Shown: positions 13,501 to 22,719 of the stretch, piece by piece | Position numbering within the stretch: the first letter of the stretch is position 1 | How the letters are laid out: each line of letters starts with the position of its first letter | Assembly (NCBI GenBank): GCA_030278955.1 | Contig: JAOANR010000004.1 | Span: forward strand, 1,240,001-1,304,000 | Length of the DNA: 64,000 nt | DNA from: Hygrophila difformis | Taxonomy: Eukaryota > Streptophyta > Magnoliopsida > Lamiales > Acanthaceae | Direction of reading: 5' to 3' | Program-made: the position numbers and the translations under genes | The notes under the pieces: model-generated | Databases searched by the model: none | What the model was told of the DNA's origin: nothing | What the model saw: only the letters and a program-made list of their open reading frames with translations

Positions 13501-16500
13501 TGGATTCTCAGGAGGATGCTTCTTATTTGGCCATGCGGATCAGTTTCAATGATTACATTATTGGTACCTTCCAAGAAAAATGGGCCGAAACCCAGTCCTT
13601 AGTTGGTCAACTGGATTCGGCCATCAAGAGCCTTGGTGGGCACAGTGTTGTTCACGTCCTTTCTCCACATGTCTTGTTTCCTTTGGACCCCTCCGAAATA
13701 GAGTCCTCCCCTTCGGGCGATAACCCACCTTTGCCGATCATTCCTTCAGGTACCCTGCTTCCTTCCATTTCCTGTCGTGATTTCTCTTTTATGCTACTTT
13801 TCCTTCTTTTCTTCTAGGGAAAACTGGTGCTTCCTGCGGTGCTGGTTCATCGACCGTTCAACTCCCTCCTGGTGAGACTGCTGGTCCTCCTCCCTCGGCG
13901 AGTCCGAATCTGATGACATCTTCGGCTAATCCTGCTACCGCCACCTCGCGAGGCTTGGATGATGCTGTTCCTTCTGACGCCCAGGAAGACCACTAATTTG
14001 TCTTTGCATATCAGTTCTGTGTTTTGACTCGTCCTTTGTCAAGTGTAAATTTCGGTCACTTTTTCCTTTCTTGACAGCTGTAATCGGCCTTTTTTAGACT
14101 ATGTTGGCCGATACATTGTACTTGGATTCGTATCTTTTGTATCTTTTGTAATGCGATTCGTATCCCGTTAATTCCATTGTTTTCGGTCTCCTTTATTGCT
14201 GATTTCTGAATATTAGCAGCTTTTTCTGGGAATCAGCTGTAACGTTTTCCCATAAATAACATTTACTATTGACCGTTTCTTCCGCCAAGCACTTATCTCT
14301 TTCTATAAATACCCGGCATTGTTGACACTTATCCATCACTTCCCTTTTTCTTTTTTCTATAGCAATATGGATCTTCCTTCTTCCTTATTCAACTTCCTGT
14401 CTCCAGTTCCCCCATGGCCTCCGGCAAGTATTCTTGTGCGAGGATTTCCAGACGTGATACGAAAATTTTTTGCTTATGCAACACGAGTTCAACTAATGCC
14501 CTTTTCACCATGTTCGTATGGGCGAGGATCTTTATATGCTATTCCAAATGCAGGTCTCGACGGCTATGCTGATGTGCCCCTTTTCGACTTTGCGGTTGCA
14601 TATCCTGTCGGACCTTTTCTAATAAGGGACCCACTTCTTTTCCTTGCTGCACTTCTCACCTTCTTCGTCTGAGATGGTGCGGAGGCTGTACCTGAGGCTT
14701 GGTGGTTGGGTCAATCGGCGGCACTGCTGTTCTGAAATCAGTGGTCTCGCCTTCGCCGATATCTCTAGGCGGCACTTGTACAAGGCTGGGAATCCTCCCA
14801 CTTCCTTTCGTTAGGACCTTTCCCTTGTATATGCCTGCTTAGTATAGGACGTTTCCCTTGTATATTGTAATTTCGGGCTATCGACGCCGCTTTCGGCCGA
14901 AGTAGCACCTTCTTTGTACTTATTCGTTCATGCAATAAAATCTTTACTTTTTCGCATCACTTAATGTTTGATCCCATACTGATGGATAATATTTCTTCAT
15001 GTATCTTGCATTAACTGGATTTGACATCTGCTCACCATTTTCGTCCACCAAAACGTACGCTCCATTCGGTAATCTTGTATGAACAATAAATGGTCCCTCC
15101 CAATTGGGACTCCACTTACCTAATCGGCCATCCTTCTGCTTAGGCGGCCATATAACTTTCCAAACTAAGTCTCCAACTTCAAATCGCTTAAGACGAATTC
15201 GCTTATTGTACCAATCGGCCACAATATCTTTATTTTTCTGCAAATTCTCAAAGGCCTGCACCCGATTGGCATTTATCTCCAATAACTCATCTTTCATTGC
15301 ACAATCATACTGTTCGGCTGACATTGAATCCGCCTGGCTTGTTCTCAAAGTCGGCACTGTTATTTCGGCTGGCAATACTGCATCCATTCCATAAGTCAGC
15401 CGAAATGGTGTGAACCCAGTAGCTGAGGTTTTGGCATTTCGATAAGCCCACAGTGCTTCAGATAACTTTTCGTGCCATTTTCTTGGTTGATCTTCAATCA
15501 TTTTCTTTATAATTCCTATTAGCTGTTTGTTCGTGGCCTCTGCTTGTCCATTTCCTTGCGGGTAATATGGTGACGAATGTACAATTTTTATCCCGTATTC
15601 GTCCGCAAAGGTCTTGACTTTTTCTCCCACAAATACCGTTCCTCTATCTGTTAAAATCGTCTGTGGGATCCCGAATCTATAGATCAACTGTCTCTTAATG
15701 AACTCAATCACCTCCTCTTGTGAAATGCTGACATACGCCTGAGCTTCGGCCCATTTTGTGAAGTAATCTGTTGCCACTAGCACGAACTCATGTCTTTTCG
15801 ACGACGAGGGATGAATTTTTCCTATGATGTCCATGGCCCATCCTCTGAATGGCCATGGTTTGATCATTATATGTAATTCTTCGGCCGGTAATTTCTGAAT
15901 CGGCCCATGCTTTTGACATTCGGTGCATCCTCTTGCATATTTTTCACAATCAGGACCCATATTCGGCCAATAATATCCCAGCCGAATAATGCTCCACTTC
16001 ATCGACTTTCCTGCCCGATGCGCACCACATATTCCTTCATGAACCTCTCCCATTACCCTTCTAGCGTCTTCTTCTCCGACGCATCTGAGCAATATTCCAT
16101 CAATAGCACGCTTGAATAATAATCCTCCTATTATGACGTAGTCCATCGCTTTCCGTTTTTCGGCTGGATTAGCTTCCGAAGGATCTTCTAATATCCGTGC
16201 TATCTTTTTTATCCATTCGGCCTTTTCTGTTTCGGCCAAACGCACTTCTACATTTCCCGCTATCGGCATCAACCGATATTTAGCCGCATGTTGAGCCAAT
16301 TCATTGGCTACTTCGTTCTCTTTTCTCGGGATGTATTCAATGTACACCTCATCAAATTCCTCTAACAAAGTAACCGCTTCTTCATACAATCTAATCAATT
16401 GCGAACTCTTAACCGAAAAATTGCCTAGCAGTTGCTGGACAACTACTTGCGAGTCTCCTTTAACAATGATTGCTCTGACTCCTTCTTCTATCAACCGCTG

Positions 16501-19500
16501 TAATCCCGAAATTAATGCTTTATATTCGGCTTGGTTGTTCGTATATGACTCTGGCAGTTGCACGAAATATTTGTATATCTTGCCCTCCGGTGTTTGTAGG
16601 GTAAACCCTGCTCCAACTCCTGAAGCGGCTTTAGAACCATCAAATGTCATTACCCATGGTTGCAAGTATACAATTCCTATCTCACCAACTTCTTTTGGCC
16701 GATCCTGATGATCGATGTCATCGGTTATCGGGTGCGTCACATGATCAGCCAGAAAATCGGCTACAATCTGTCCTTTCATAGCCCTTAAAGGTTGATATCT
16801 CAAATCGTATGCATTTAACTTCATGGCCCATTTGGCCATTCTTCGGCTACTGACCGGATCATTCATCATAATCTTAACTATGTCAACCGAAGCTACCACT
16901 ATCACTTGCCTTGGTTGAATATAATATTCTAATTTCTGGCATGCATGATAAAGGCTTAAACATAGTTTATGAATCGGCGAGTACCTTACTTCGGCGTCCC
17001 TTAGGATTCGGCTAAGATAATAAATCGCCCGATCCCTTCCTTCATCGTCTTCCTGCGCCAGTAATGCTCCAATAGATTCTTCGGCCGCTGCTATATACAA
17101 CTTCAATGGCCGTCCTAAAATTGGAGGAACCAACACTGGTGGACTCATCAAATCCTGCTTTAATTGTTCGAAGGCCTTTTGCTGGTCGATTCCCCATTTG
17201 AACTCCTCTTCCTTCTTTAACCTCAATAAATCGGTTAGTGGCTTCGACTTTCCAGCCGCATTTGCTAAGAATCGTCTCAGAAAACCGATTTTTCCAAGAA
17301 ACTTTTGTAGACTCTTCTTATCATGTGGAGGTTTGGCTTCTTGGATGGCCCTGGTTTTGTTCGCATCAACTTCTATTCCTTTGTTATGTACCAGGAACCC
17401 GAGAAAATTTCCTGCCTGTACTCCGAAAGCACACTTGGCTGGATTCATCTTGACTCCATGTAGCCTCATCCTTGTGAACACCTTCCGCAAATCATTCAAG
17501 TGGCTTTTGATATCTTTGGATCGGACCAATCAATATAGACTTCAACACACTCCCCTATGAGGTCATGGAAAACATAGTTCATGGCTCTCTGGTATGTAGC
17601 TCCTGCATTCTTCAGTCCGAACGGCATCACCACCCATTCATATATCCCTATGGCTCCAGGGCACCGAAATGCAGTCTTGTGAATGTCTTCTTCGGCCATA
17701 AAAATTTGGTTGTATCCTGAATATCCATCCATGAAAGATAGCATCCCCTGTTTTGCGGCCGAATCAATCAACAAGTCAACAATAGGCATCATATACTCAT
17801 CTTTTGGAGTGGCTATATTAAGATTCCTGAAATCAATGCAAACTCTCAATTTTCCATTCTTCTTTATTACAGGAACAATATTTGATAGCCATTCTACATA
17901 TTTAGCTGGCCTAACAAACCCGGCCGCTAACAATTTCTCTATTTCTTCTTTTATTTTTGGGACTATTTCGGGCGCTGCCCTCCTGGCCGGCTGTTTATGC
18001 GGCCTGAACCCTTCTTTGATAGGCAGTCTGTGCTCTACAATCGACCGCTCCAATCCTGGCATCTCTGTATAGTCCCATGCGAAACAATCCTTGAATTCGA
18101 CTAGAACCTCCTTGAATCGGCTTGTCATCTGCTGATCAAGATTCGCACTCAACGGGATCTCCCTCGGGTGTTCGTCTGTACCAACATTGACCATTTTCAA
18201 GGGGTCTTGAGCTTTGAAATCCGGCGTTCGCTTTGGAATTGCGTCTATTAAATCGCTCCATCCTGCTTTGTCATCTGAAACTCCGAGTTCGGCCGATTCG
18301 AACTCGGTCGCTTGATTCGGTTGTGACTCCATCATTTACTTTCTTCTTCGACTGGCCGTTCATCGGCCTGGTATCTGATTTCAAACCCCAAATCTGTCCA
18401 ATCACACTCGATCACCTGCGGGTACCGATCCCCTACCACTGCTGGGAATGGTTGAATCGGTTCTTCATATAACACCGCATCAATTCGTCCGGCTGAGCTG
18501 ACTGGAAATGGAGGTTGATTTCCATCCACTTCTTCTACTGTGCCATCTTTCTTCCAGAACCATACTTTCTGGTGAAGCGTCGATGGCAAACATCGGGATG
18601 TATGAATCCAGCATCGGCCTAATAGGGCCGCATACGGAACTTCTGCATCCACCACAAAGAACATGGTCGGAATTGATATTGTTCCGACCGTTACATCCAC
18701 CAGTATACATCCTTCGGCCGCGGTTTGAGCCCCCACAAAACTCATTACCTTCATTCTCGTAGGGAGTAAATCTTCCTTCGAGCGGCCTATCTTCGTTAGC
18801 GTGGATAGTGGCATGATATTAACTGTAGCTCCACCGTCGATAAACATTCTCCTGAGTGGTCTCCCATTGACCCAACCTTTAACGTATAAAGGCCTCACAT
18901 GCTGGGACATTTGCGCAGTTGGAGGCAAAATCGTACCTGGTTGAGCTTCTGGAACGAATGCCTTATATCCTTCCTCAAAAGATTTCTCTATTTCGGCTTC
19001 CGGCCGAAATACCTCAAGTTTATCGAAACAAAAATCCACTATGGGTTCTTCATCACCATAGTATTCTCCATCCTTTTGACAAAAAACCACCGCTGGTTCG
19101 GAATCCGACCAGTACTCCTCTTTCTCTTCGGTGGTTACTGTCACCATATTCGCACTAGACCCGAAGTCGAATTTAAACTGCCCAACAGGGGGTGTATCAC
19201 TATTCGGAATGATAGTTGTCTTCGGCTTCCACTCCCTGGTTCGGACTGGTCTAGGCTTCCATTCCTCTTTCGATTTCGGCTGCTCACTTTCAACTTTCGG
19301 CTGTATTACTTTTGGCCGAAATTCAGTTTTGTTCTTCAGCCGATCCTGTCCTTCTTTCGGCTTCCTCTCTTCTTTTGATTCGGACCTCAAACGAGCCGAA
19401 AATACCCTATTGAGTATTCGTCCTCCCGAGAACGAACAATCATCAGGGAAGTCCTCTTCCATATGCGTCATATCATACTCGTCTTGCTCAGAAGCAGCAG

Positions 19501-22500
19501 CTGCTTTAAGCCGTTGCATTCTTCGTTTGAAAGTACGATATGATCCCTTTCCTTTTGGGACTTTCCTCTCCTCTGCCCTCCAAGCTGAATGGTCATGTCG
19601 GCGTTGATCGAAATGCCTTCTTTCTGGAGAGTTTCGGACCCATCGGCCTACCTGAGTATTTGCTGGTGGCCTTCTAAGCTTTTTCATTTCGGGGCTAACA
19701 GCTTCTTCCGGTACTGTGATCTGTATCACAGTCTTTCCATTCTGTTTATCGGCTGTTAACTTCATCTCTGAGTCCCATCCGTTGGTTATAATTTTCAACG
19801 TTGGTCTCTCACTCTTATCTCCGGCCTCGATCTCCTGATGTCTCTCCGATTGCTTGATCCACTCTTTCACCTCATAATTCCCCAATCGGTCAAAAACATC
19901 GGTAACTTTCTCCTTTCCCTTCGGAGATCCTAGCCTTTTCCATACTCCTGACTTCTGAGCCGATGGCTGATCCCCAAGCCGATCGTGCACAGAACTCTTG
20001 CTAGATGATGTTTGATCCCCCAATCGGTCATGCACCGATTTATTCTGGTTGGGCTGCACCATCACCATGTTGGCAGCTGGGAACGGATTCTTATCGACTG
20101 CCATAAGCCTTTCTGGGAACTTCAGCTTCCCATCATCGACATGCTTCTGAATCAGCTTCCTAAAATGCCCACAAATGGCCGTGGAATGAGTGGCTGATCC
20201 GTGGAATCTGCACCATCCGGCCTCCAATTGATCCTTGGTAGGCTGTGGATGGTTTCCTTTAAACTCTAGCAATCCGTTCTTCTGGCAATAATCAAATATT
20301 TCGTCCATCTGTGACAAGTCGAAAGAGTAAAACCTTTGAGACTCATCTCCTCCTTCTTTCTCCTTGCCTCTGGCTGGCCGAAGTGCTGGACACGTCATAG
20401 GCTTCTTTATGATTAACTCTGCCCTTGCGACTTCGGCTAGTGCAGGAACGTCTTCCGCATTGTACTCTTCCTGAATTTCACATCTATCCAGAGATTCAGC
20501 AAATGAGGCAGCTGACTGGATAGGTTGTGACCTTCCACTTTGACTTCGGCTTGATTTGAAAGCCGCCTGCTCCGCCAGATATGTCTCCATCCTTATCGCT
20601 TCAGCCGTCAATTCGGCTACCGTCCTCGATCTTGTTACCATCAATCTGTCCTTGATGGCAAACTTCAAATTCTGCTTTAAGATTTGAATATATTCATGCT
20701 CAGGCAGCATTGTCTTCACCTGAGCCTTCACTGCATAAAATCTCTCAATGAATTCAGTAACCGATTCAGACGCCTTCTGTTTGGTTGACGTCAGATCAAC
20801 TACCGAGACTTCCGGACTAGTGTTATAGAATCGGTCATGGAATAACCGCTCCATTTCGGCCCAAGTATTGACCGATCCCGCTGGCAGATTAATGTACCAC
20901 TCGAATGCTGGGCCAGTTAATGACAAACTGAACAATATCAGCTTGTGAAAATCATTTTGCGCGATTCTGGTACATTGAGCTGTAAATCGGCCGATATGCT
21001 CGATGGTAGAGCGGCCGACTTCTCCAGAAAAAGTGTTAAAATCTGGAACCTTCACCCCTCTGGGCAGTGGATACTGCTCCTCGATGTAATCTGGATAAGG
21101 TTTCCGATACATCGGCCTATTCTCCTGGCCGATGAGATTCCCAAACTGTGTGCGAATAATCTCGGCAATCAGCTCTCTGTCAACCAGTTGTGGTGGATTC
21201 TGCTGAAGTGGTGCGTATTGTTGTTGAACCACTAGAGCAGGCGGTTGAACTACTGGTTGAGGCGGTTGATTCTGTTGCTGATCGTACCTCTGCTGCGGAG
21301 GAACAAAAGGCCGAGCTCCATGCCCTCCTGGCGGCCTAAAGGCCTGCTGCTGAAAATTATGAGGATTTTGCGGTGGATTTTGCGCCACTGGAGCTTGCTG
21401 AGCTCCCATCGGATACATACTCCTCGCGATTTCGGCTCTGAACATGGCTGGCATCGCTGCCAGGATATTTCCTTCGATTTGGCGAACCGAGTTGGTAACC
21501 GCCGCCTCCACCATAAATTGAACCTGATCTCGGAATCGCGGGGTTAAATCATCATTTGAAAACTCCTGATTATGGAAATGTGATGGTCCGGGGAACCCTG
21601 GGGGAAATTCTCCGGCTTCTGGTGCGCGCTCTTCCTGAATCGGCGGCAAATCAGTCCTCGCCGCCGTGTTTGCTGCTGGAGTTGCTTGTTCAAACGCCAT
21701 TTTGCGTCCCACTGGGCGTGCCACTGTTTGGCTCGGGTGTAGCCAAGGACCTTTTTCTCCTCAAGGGAGGCTATCGGAAAAGGATCAAACCGATTACGGG
21801 TTCGGATTAACAATAATGCGCCCACAATTGAATGAATCTTCCTTGAATTGATCAACAATAACACGATACAACGGAGAATCTGCCTGTTGTTAAGAAACAA
21901 CGGCGGAATTCACCAAAAACAGAGAACCAAACTACCAGTTGCTAAGGAGCAACGGTGGATTTGGAAATAGTAACCGCTACAAACTAGGCTAGATTCTAAG
22001 GAAAGCTGTAAAGGAAAGCTGTAAAGAAAGCAGTAAAGATAACAAGGAATTAAAATTGATAAAAGTAATTTGGGGGTTGGATTGATCTCTCTGATTTTGA
22101 ATGCGTCGACCCCTATTTATAGCCGGAGCTGGAATAACTGCTCTCCGGCTAACTCCTCTGAGCCGAATTCTTTCTCTCTTCAATTCGGTTGTTTTGGTTT
22201 CGGCTATTTCTTCCCATTTCGGCCGAAATCTTTATCAGCTTCGATTTCCTTCCTTCGGTTTACTATGTGCTTTCGGCCTTACCAATCTTGAGCCCATCTT
22301 CTTTTTGGACTTCCCCTTTCTTCCGGCCCATGTCTTATGGCCCAATAGCTCTTTTGCGGCCCATTATTCCATATGGCCCCAACATACCCATAGTTAAGTT
22401 TTGGTTTTGAATGGGTGGATTTATTTGTGCAGGACTATTTGCAGCAAAGAGTTATGTAAACGAGGTGTATCCAGGTGGTGTTTCCGAGAGACCGTACGGG

Positions 22501-22719
22501 TTGTTGATGGGTGGTGGCGGGAAGCTGTTGGCAGCTCAATTGATCGAGATCGCGACCATCATTGGGTGGGTGACGGTGACGATGGGGCCGTTGTTCTGGG
22601 GATTGCATAAGATGGGTTTGCTGAGGCTTTCAAACGAAGATGAGATAGCCGGAATGGATTTAACAAAACATGGAGGGGTAGCGTATGTTTATGACAACAA
22701 TGGAGGCGATGATGCATGA
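7587..22719 (+). CDS. AMT1: Ammonium transporter, AMT1 type (three exons)
   Basis: The product is a plasma-membrane NH4+ uptake channel of the AMT/Mep/Rh family. Coding exons are 7587-8019, 9105-9842 and 22433-22719, joined by GT/AG introns that each split a Gly codon after its first base. The protein is 485 residues, normal for plant AMT1. Visible family features: an N-terminal segment before the first membrane helix, ITSGSIAER at the second exon start, VVHMVGG and LHGGCGAWG carrying the two pore histidines, and the cytosolic GMDLTKHGG, whose Thr matches the regulatory phosphosite known from AMT1 proteins. Intron 1 is 1,085 bp. Intron 2 is 12.6 kb because a retrotransposon sits in it; without that insert it would be about 134 bp. 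The frame is intact, so the gene may still work if the intron is spliced. Confidence 0.93.
8020..9104 (+). other. AMT1 intron 1 with a SINE-like remnant
   Basis: The donor follows GCCGCCGCAG and the acceptor precedes GTATTACC. The intron holds a (TA)n run at about 8672-8696 and, at about 8720-8880, an inverted SINE-like sequence sharing GGACTAATCCCTCGGGTAT and TTCTGCATACACAA with the repeat at 47665-47825. No coding sequence is seen. Confidence 0.7.
9105..9842 (+). CDS. AMT1: AMT1 exon 2
   Basis: This is the central exon, covering most of the transmembrane core: the ITSGSIAER helix, the VVHMVGG pore His, [10 protein letters not shown], and [15 protein letters not shown] with the second pore His. 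It ends with one base of a Gly codon that exon 3 completes. The frame runs through without a break. Confidence 0.92.
9929..9933. repeat. Target-site duplication, left
   Basis: TACCC directly before the left LTR is repeated exactly after the right LTR at 22385-22389. Five bp is the usual duplication for LTR retrotransposons, and it fixes the element boundaries. Confidence 0.93.
9934..10593 (-). repeat. 3' LTR of the Tat element (left copy)
   Basis: 660 bp, starting TGTTTGGC and ending GGCCCCAACA on the + strand. It matches the other LTR except for one base. On the - strand it contains TATAAATAGGG, the likely U3 promoter core. In this position it could drive outward transcription into AMT1 intron 2 and exon 2 in antisense. 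Confidence 0.95.
10594..10606 (-). promoter_or_regulatory. Polypurine tract candidate
   Basis: Read on the - strand, the bases just inside the 3' LTR are TAAGGAGGGCATC, a purine-rich stretch in the position where plus-strand DNA synthesis is primed. Confidence 0.6.
12312..12393 (+). other. Intron 1 of the antisense gene
   Basis: GTATGT donor after CGCCCAG, T-rich body and TTCTTCAG acceptor. Splicing joins a single G to AT GTT CCT and preserves the frame; unspliced reading soon loses homology-like composition. Length 82 bp fits plant introns. Confidence 0.75.
12540..12611 (+). other. Intron 2 of the antisense gene
   Basis: The donor GTTCGT is weak, the body is strongly pyrimidine-rich and the acceptor is TTGTCAG. 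The junction falls between codons. The intron length of 72 bp is divisible by three and contains no stop, so retention would also be tolerated. Confidence 0.6.
13750..13817 (+). other. Intron 3 of the antisense gene
   Basis: GTACCC donor and a pyrimidine tract before CTTCTAG. Without splicing the frame stops at 13817; with splicing it continues 59 codons to the TAA at 13994-13996. Confidence 0.7.
14304..14310 (+). promoter_or_regulatory. TATA box for a small antisense ORF
   Basis: TATAAAT lies 57 bp upstream of the ATG at 14367, a suitable distance for a short leader. It is on the + strand, against gag-pol. Confidence 0.45.
14367..14672 (+). CDS. Small antisense ORF of unknown function
   Basis: A 101-residue hydrophobic, Pro/Phe-rich protein starting [11 protein letters not shown] do not recognise a family. 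Support for a real gene is the TATA box upstream, a start context AATATGG, and an AATAAA signal near 14934. A second short frame (14674-14814) lies directly downstream and might be a second exon or nothing. It sits between the spliced antisense gene and the end of pol. It may be a chance frame in a C/T-rich stretch. Confidence 0.3.
   Translation: MDLPSSLFNFLSPVPPWPPASILVRGFPDVIRKFFAYATRVQLMPFSPCSYGRGSLYAIPNAGLDGYADVPLFDFAVAYPVGPFLIRDPLLFLAALLTFFV
14944..17529 (-). pseudogene. pol: Pol 3' part: RT end, RNase H, archaeal-type RNase H, integrase
   Basis: An open frame of 861 codons. In order: the RT thumb ([14 protein letters not shown]), first RNase H with the tether region ending [10 protein letters not shown], a second RNase H with FDGS, NNQAEY and GDSQVV active-site blocks, the zinc-binding integrase head (HEGICGAH ... 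CTEC), the integrase core with acidic residues in WAMDIIG, LTDRGT and QAEATN, and a C-terminal basic tail. Its apparent start is only where the frame resumes after a lesion at the RT motif. It would be translated as part of pol if the upstream frame were joined. Confidence 0.88.
17496..18335 (-). pseudogene. pol: Pol 5' part: reverse transcriptase fingers and palm, frameshifted
   Basis: The ATG overlaps the TGA of the gag-protease frame by four bases (18335-18332). RT blocks are clear: [59 protein letters not shown]. The frame reaches YID and then reads WSDPK in place of the second catalytic Asp. Compared with the usual motif spacing, a short deletion (about 7 bp) at 17528/17529 removes that Asp and shifts the frame, after which a stop follows within 11 codons. 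The catalytic site is therefore lost. Confidence 0.88.
18332..21700 (-). CDS. gag: Gag-protease polyprotein of the Tat element
   Basis: The frame is open to 21724 through a GTG; the first ATG (MAFEQ) is at 21700 and is preferred. Residues about 150-390 are the retrotransposon Gag core ([20 protein letters not shown] ... [13 protein letters not shown]). A Cys/His cluster [15 protein letters not shown] follows at about 490. After a long charged linker, an aspartic protease occupies about residues 940-1060, with FIDGGATVN as the active-site block and LLGRCWIHT near its end. The frame is intact. Its TGA overlaps the pol ATG, suggesting reinitiation or frameshifting rather than one continuous Gag-Pol frame. 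Confidence 0.88.
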   Translation of the reverse strand: MAFEQATPAANTAARTDLPPIQEERAPEAGEFPPGFPGPSHFHNQEFSNDDLTPRFRDQVQFMVEAAVTNSVRQIEGNILAAMPAMFRAEIARSMYPMGAQQAPVAQNPPQNPHNFQQQAFRPPGGHGARPFVPPQQRYDQQQNQPPQPVVQPPALVVQQQYAPLQQNPPQLVDRELIAEIIRTQFGNLIGQENRPMYRKPYPDYIEEQYPLPRGVKVPDFNTFSGEVGRSTIEHIGRFTAQCTRIAQNDFHKLILFSLSLTGPAFEWYINLPAGSVNTWAEMERLFHDRFYNTSPEVSVVDLTSTKQKASESVTEFIERFYAVKAQVKTMLPEHEYIQILKQNLKFAIKDRLMVTRSRTVAELTAEAIRMETYLAEQAAFKSSRSQSGRSQPIQSAASFAESLDRCEIQEEYNAEDVPALAEVARAELIIKKPMTCPALRPARGKEKEGGDESQRFYSFDLSQMDEIFDYCQKNGLLEFKGNHPQPTKDQLEAGWCRFHGSATHSTAICGHFRKLIQKHVDDGKLKFPERLMAVDKNPFPAANMVMVQPNQNKSVHDRLGDQTSSSKSSVHDRLGDQPSAQKSGVWKRLGSPKGKEKVTDVFDRLGNYEVKEWIKQSERHQEIEAGDKSERPTLKIITNGWDSEMKLTADKQNGKTVIQITVPEEAVSPEMKKLRRPPANTQVGRWVRNSPERRHFDQRRHDHSAWRAEERKVPKGKGSYRTFKRRMQRLKAAAASEQDEYDMTHMEEDFPDDCSFSGGRILNRVFSARLRSESKEERKPKEGQDRLKNKTEFRPKVIQPKVESEQPKSKEEWKPRPVRTREWKPKTTIIPNSDTPPVGQFKFDFGSSANMVTVTTEEKEEYWSDSEPAVVFCQKDGEYYGDEEPIVDFCFDKLEVFRPEAEIEKSFEEGYKAFVPEAQPGTILPPTAQMSQHVRPLYVKGWVNGRPLRRMFIDGGATVNIMPLSTLTKIGRSKEDLLPTRMKVMSFVGAQTAAEGCILVDVTVGTISIPTMFFVVDAEVPYAALLGRCWIHTSRCLPSTLHQKVWFWKKDGTVEEVDGNQPPFPVSSAGRIDAVLYEEPIQPFPAVVGDRYPQVIECDWTDLGFEIRYQADERPVEEESK
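21706..21723 (-). promoter_or_regulatory. Primer-binding-site candidate
   Basis: One base inside the 5' LTR the - strand reads TGGCACGCCCAGTGGGAC. It begins with TGG as expected for pairing with a tRNA CCA end. I do not assign the tRNA. Confidence 0.65.
21725..22384 (-). repeat. 5' LTR of the Tat element (right copy)
   Basis: 660 bp, identical to the left LTR except T at 22139. On the - strand TATAAATAGG lies at 22121-22112, the likely promoter for gag-pol; transcription would run leftwards, antisense to AMT1. Confidence 0.95.
22112..22121 (-). promoter_or_regulatory. LTR TATA box
   Basis: TATAAATAGG on the - strand in the upstream LTR, placed so that R would begin about 30 bases further left. 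Confidence 0.6.
22385..22389. repeat. Target-site duplication, right
   Basis: TACCC, exact partner of 9929-9933. Confidence 0.93.
22433..22719 (+). CDS. AMT1: AMT1 exon 3
   Basis: The acceptor is TTTGTGCAG, 43 bases after the target duplication. The exon encodes the last helices ([14 protein letters not shown] ... [13 protein letters not shown]) and the regulatory tail with GMDLTKHGG, then stops at TGA 22717-22719. It is now 12.6 kb from exon 2. Confidence 0.92.

Larger units (their letters stand above)
10787..13996 (+). pseudogene. Antisense plant-mobile-domain gene in the retrotransposon, four exons, one premature stop
   Basis: This gene lies opposite to gag-pol, between pol and the 3' LTR, the place of the antisense extra ORF known in Tat elements. 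Exons 10787-12311, 12394-12539, 12612-13749 and 13818-13996 join through three short GT/AG introns (82, 72 and 68 bp), with codon phase kept at each junction, to give 995 codons. Codons about 20-400 resemble the plant mobile domain: [14 protein letters not shown], then [15 protein letters not shown] Ser/Pro/Thr-rich linker follows, then a heptad-rich coiled coil (about 13120-13500) and a Ser/Ala-rich tail ending QEDH. One in-frame TAA at 11105-11107 (codon 107) interrupts the frame. A second ATG at 11111 could start a shorter protein holding most of the domain. The cell function of these proteins is unknown. Confidence 0.8.
9934..22384 (-). mobile_element. Ty3/gypsy LTR retrotransposon, Tat lineage, 12.45 kb
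   Basis: Two 660-bp LTRs (TG...CA) flank a 11.1-kb interior and the whole is bounded by a TACCC duplication. Gag-protease and pol read on the - strand, against AMT1. Pol has RT, RNase H, a second archaeal-type RNase H, then integrase. That double RNase H, the large Gag and the extra gene between pol and the 3' LTR point to the Tat group (Ogre/Retand relatives). The LTRs differ at one position (10348 C, 22139 T), so insertion was very recent. RT is broken at its catalytic motif, so this copy would need enzyme from another. Confidence 0.93.

Noticed and set aside
14674..14814. A 46-codon frame with [11 protein letters not shown] start
   Set aside because: It could be a second exon of the small antisense ORF but no splice pair links them; too short to list as a gene.
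7587..22719. AMT1 as a disrupted pseudogene
   Set aside because: All three exons are open, splice sites and phases agree and the insert lies wholly in an intron, so the coding capacity is intact.
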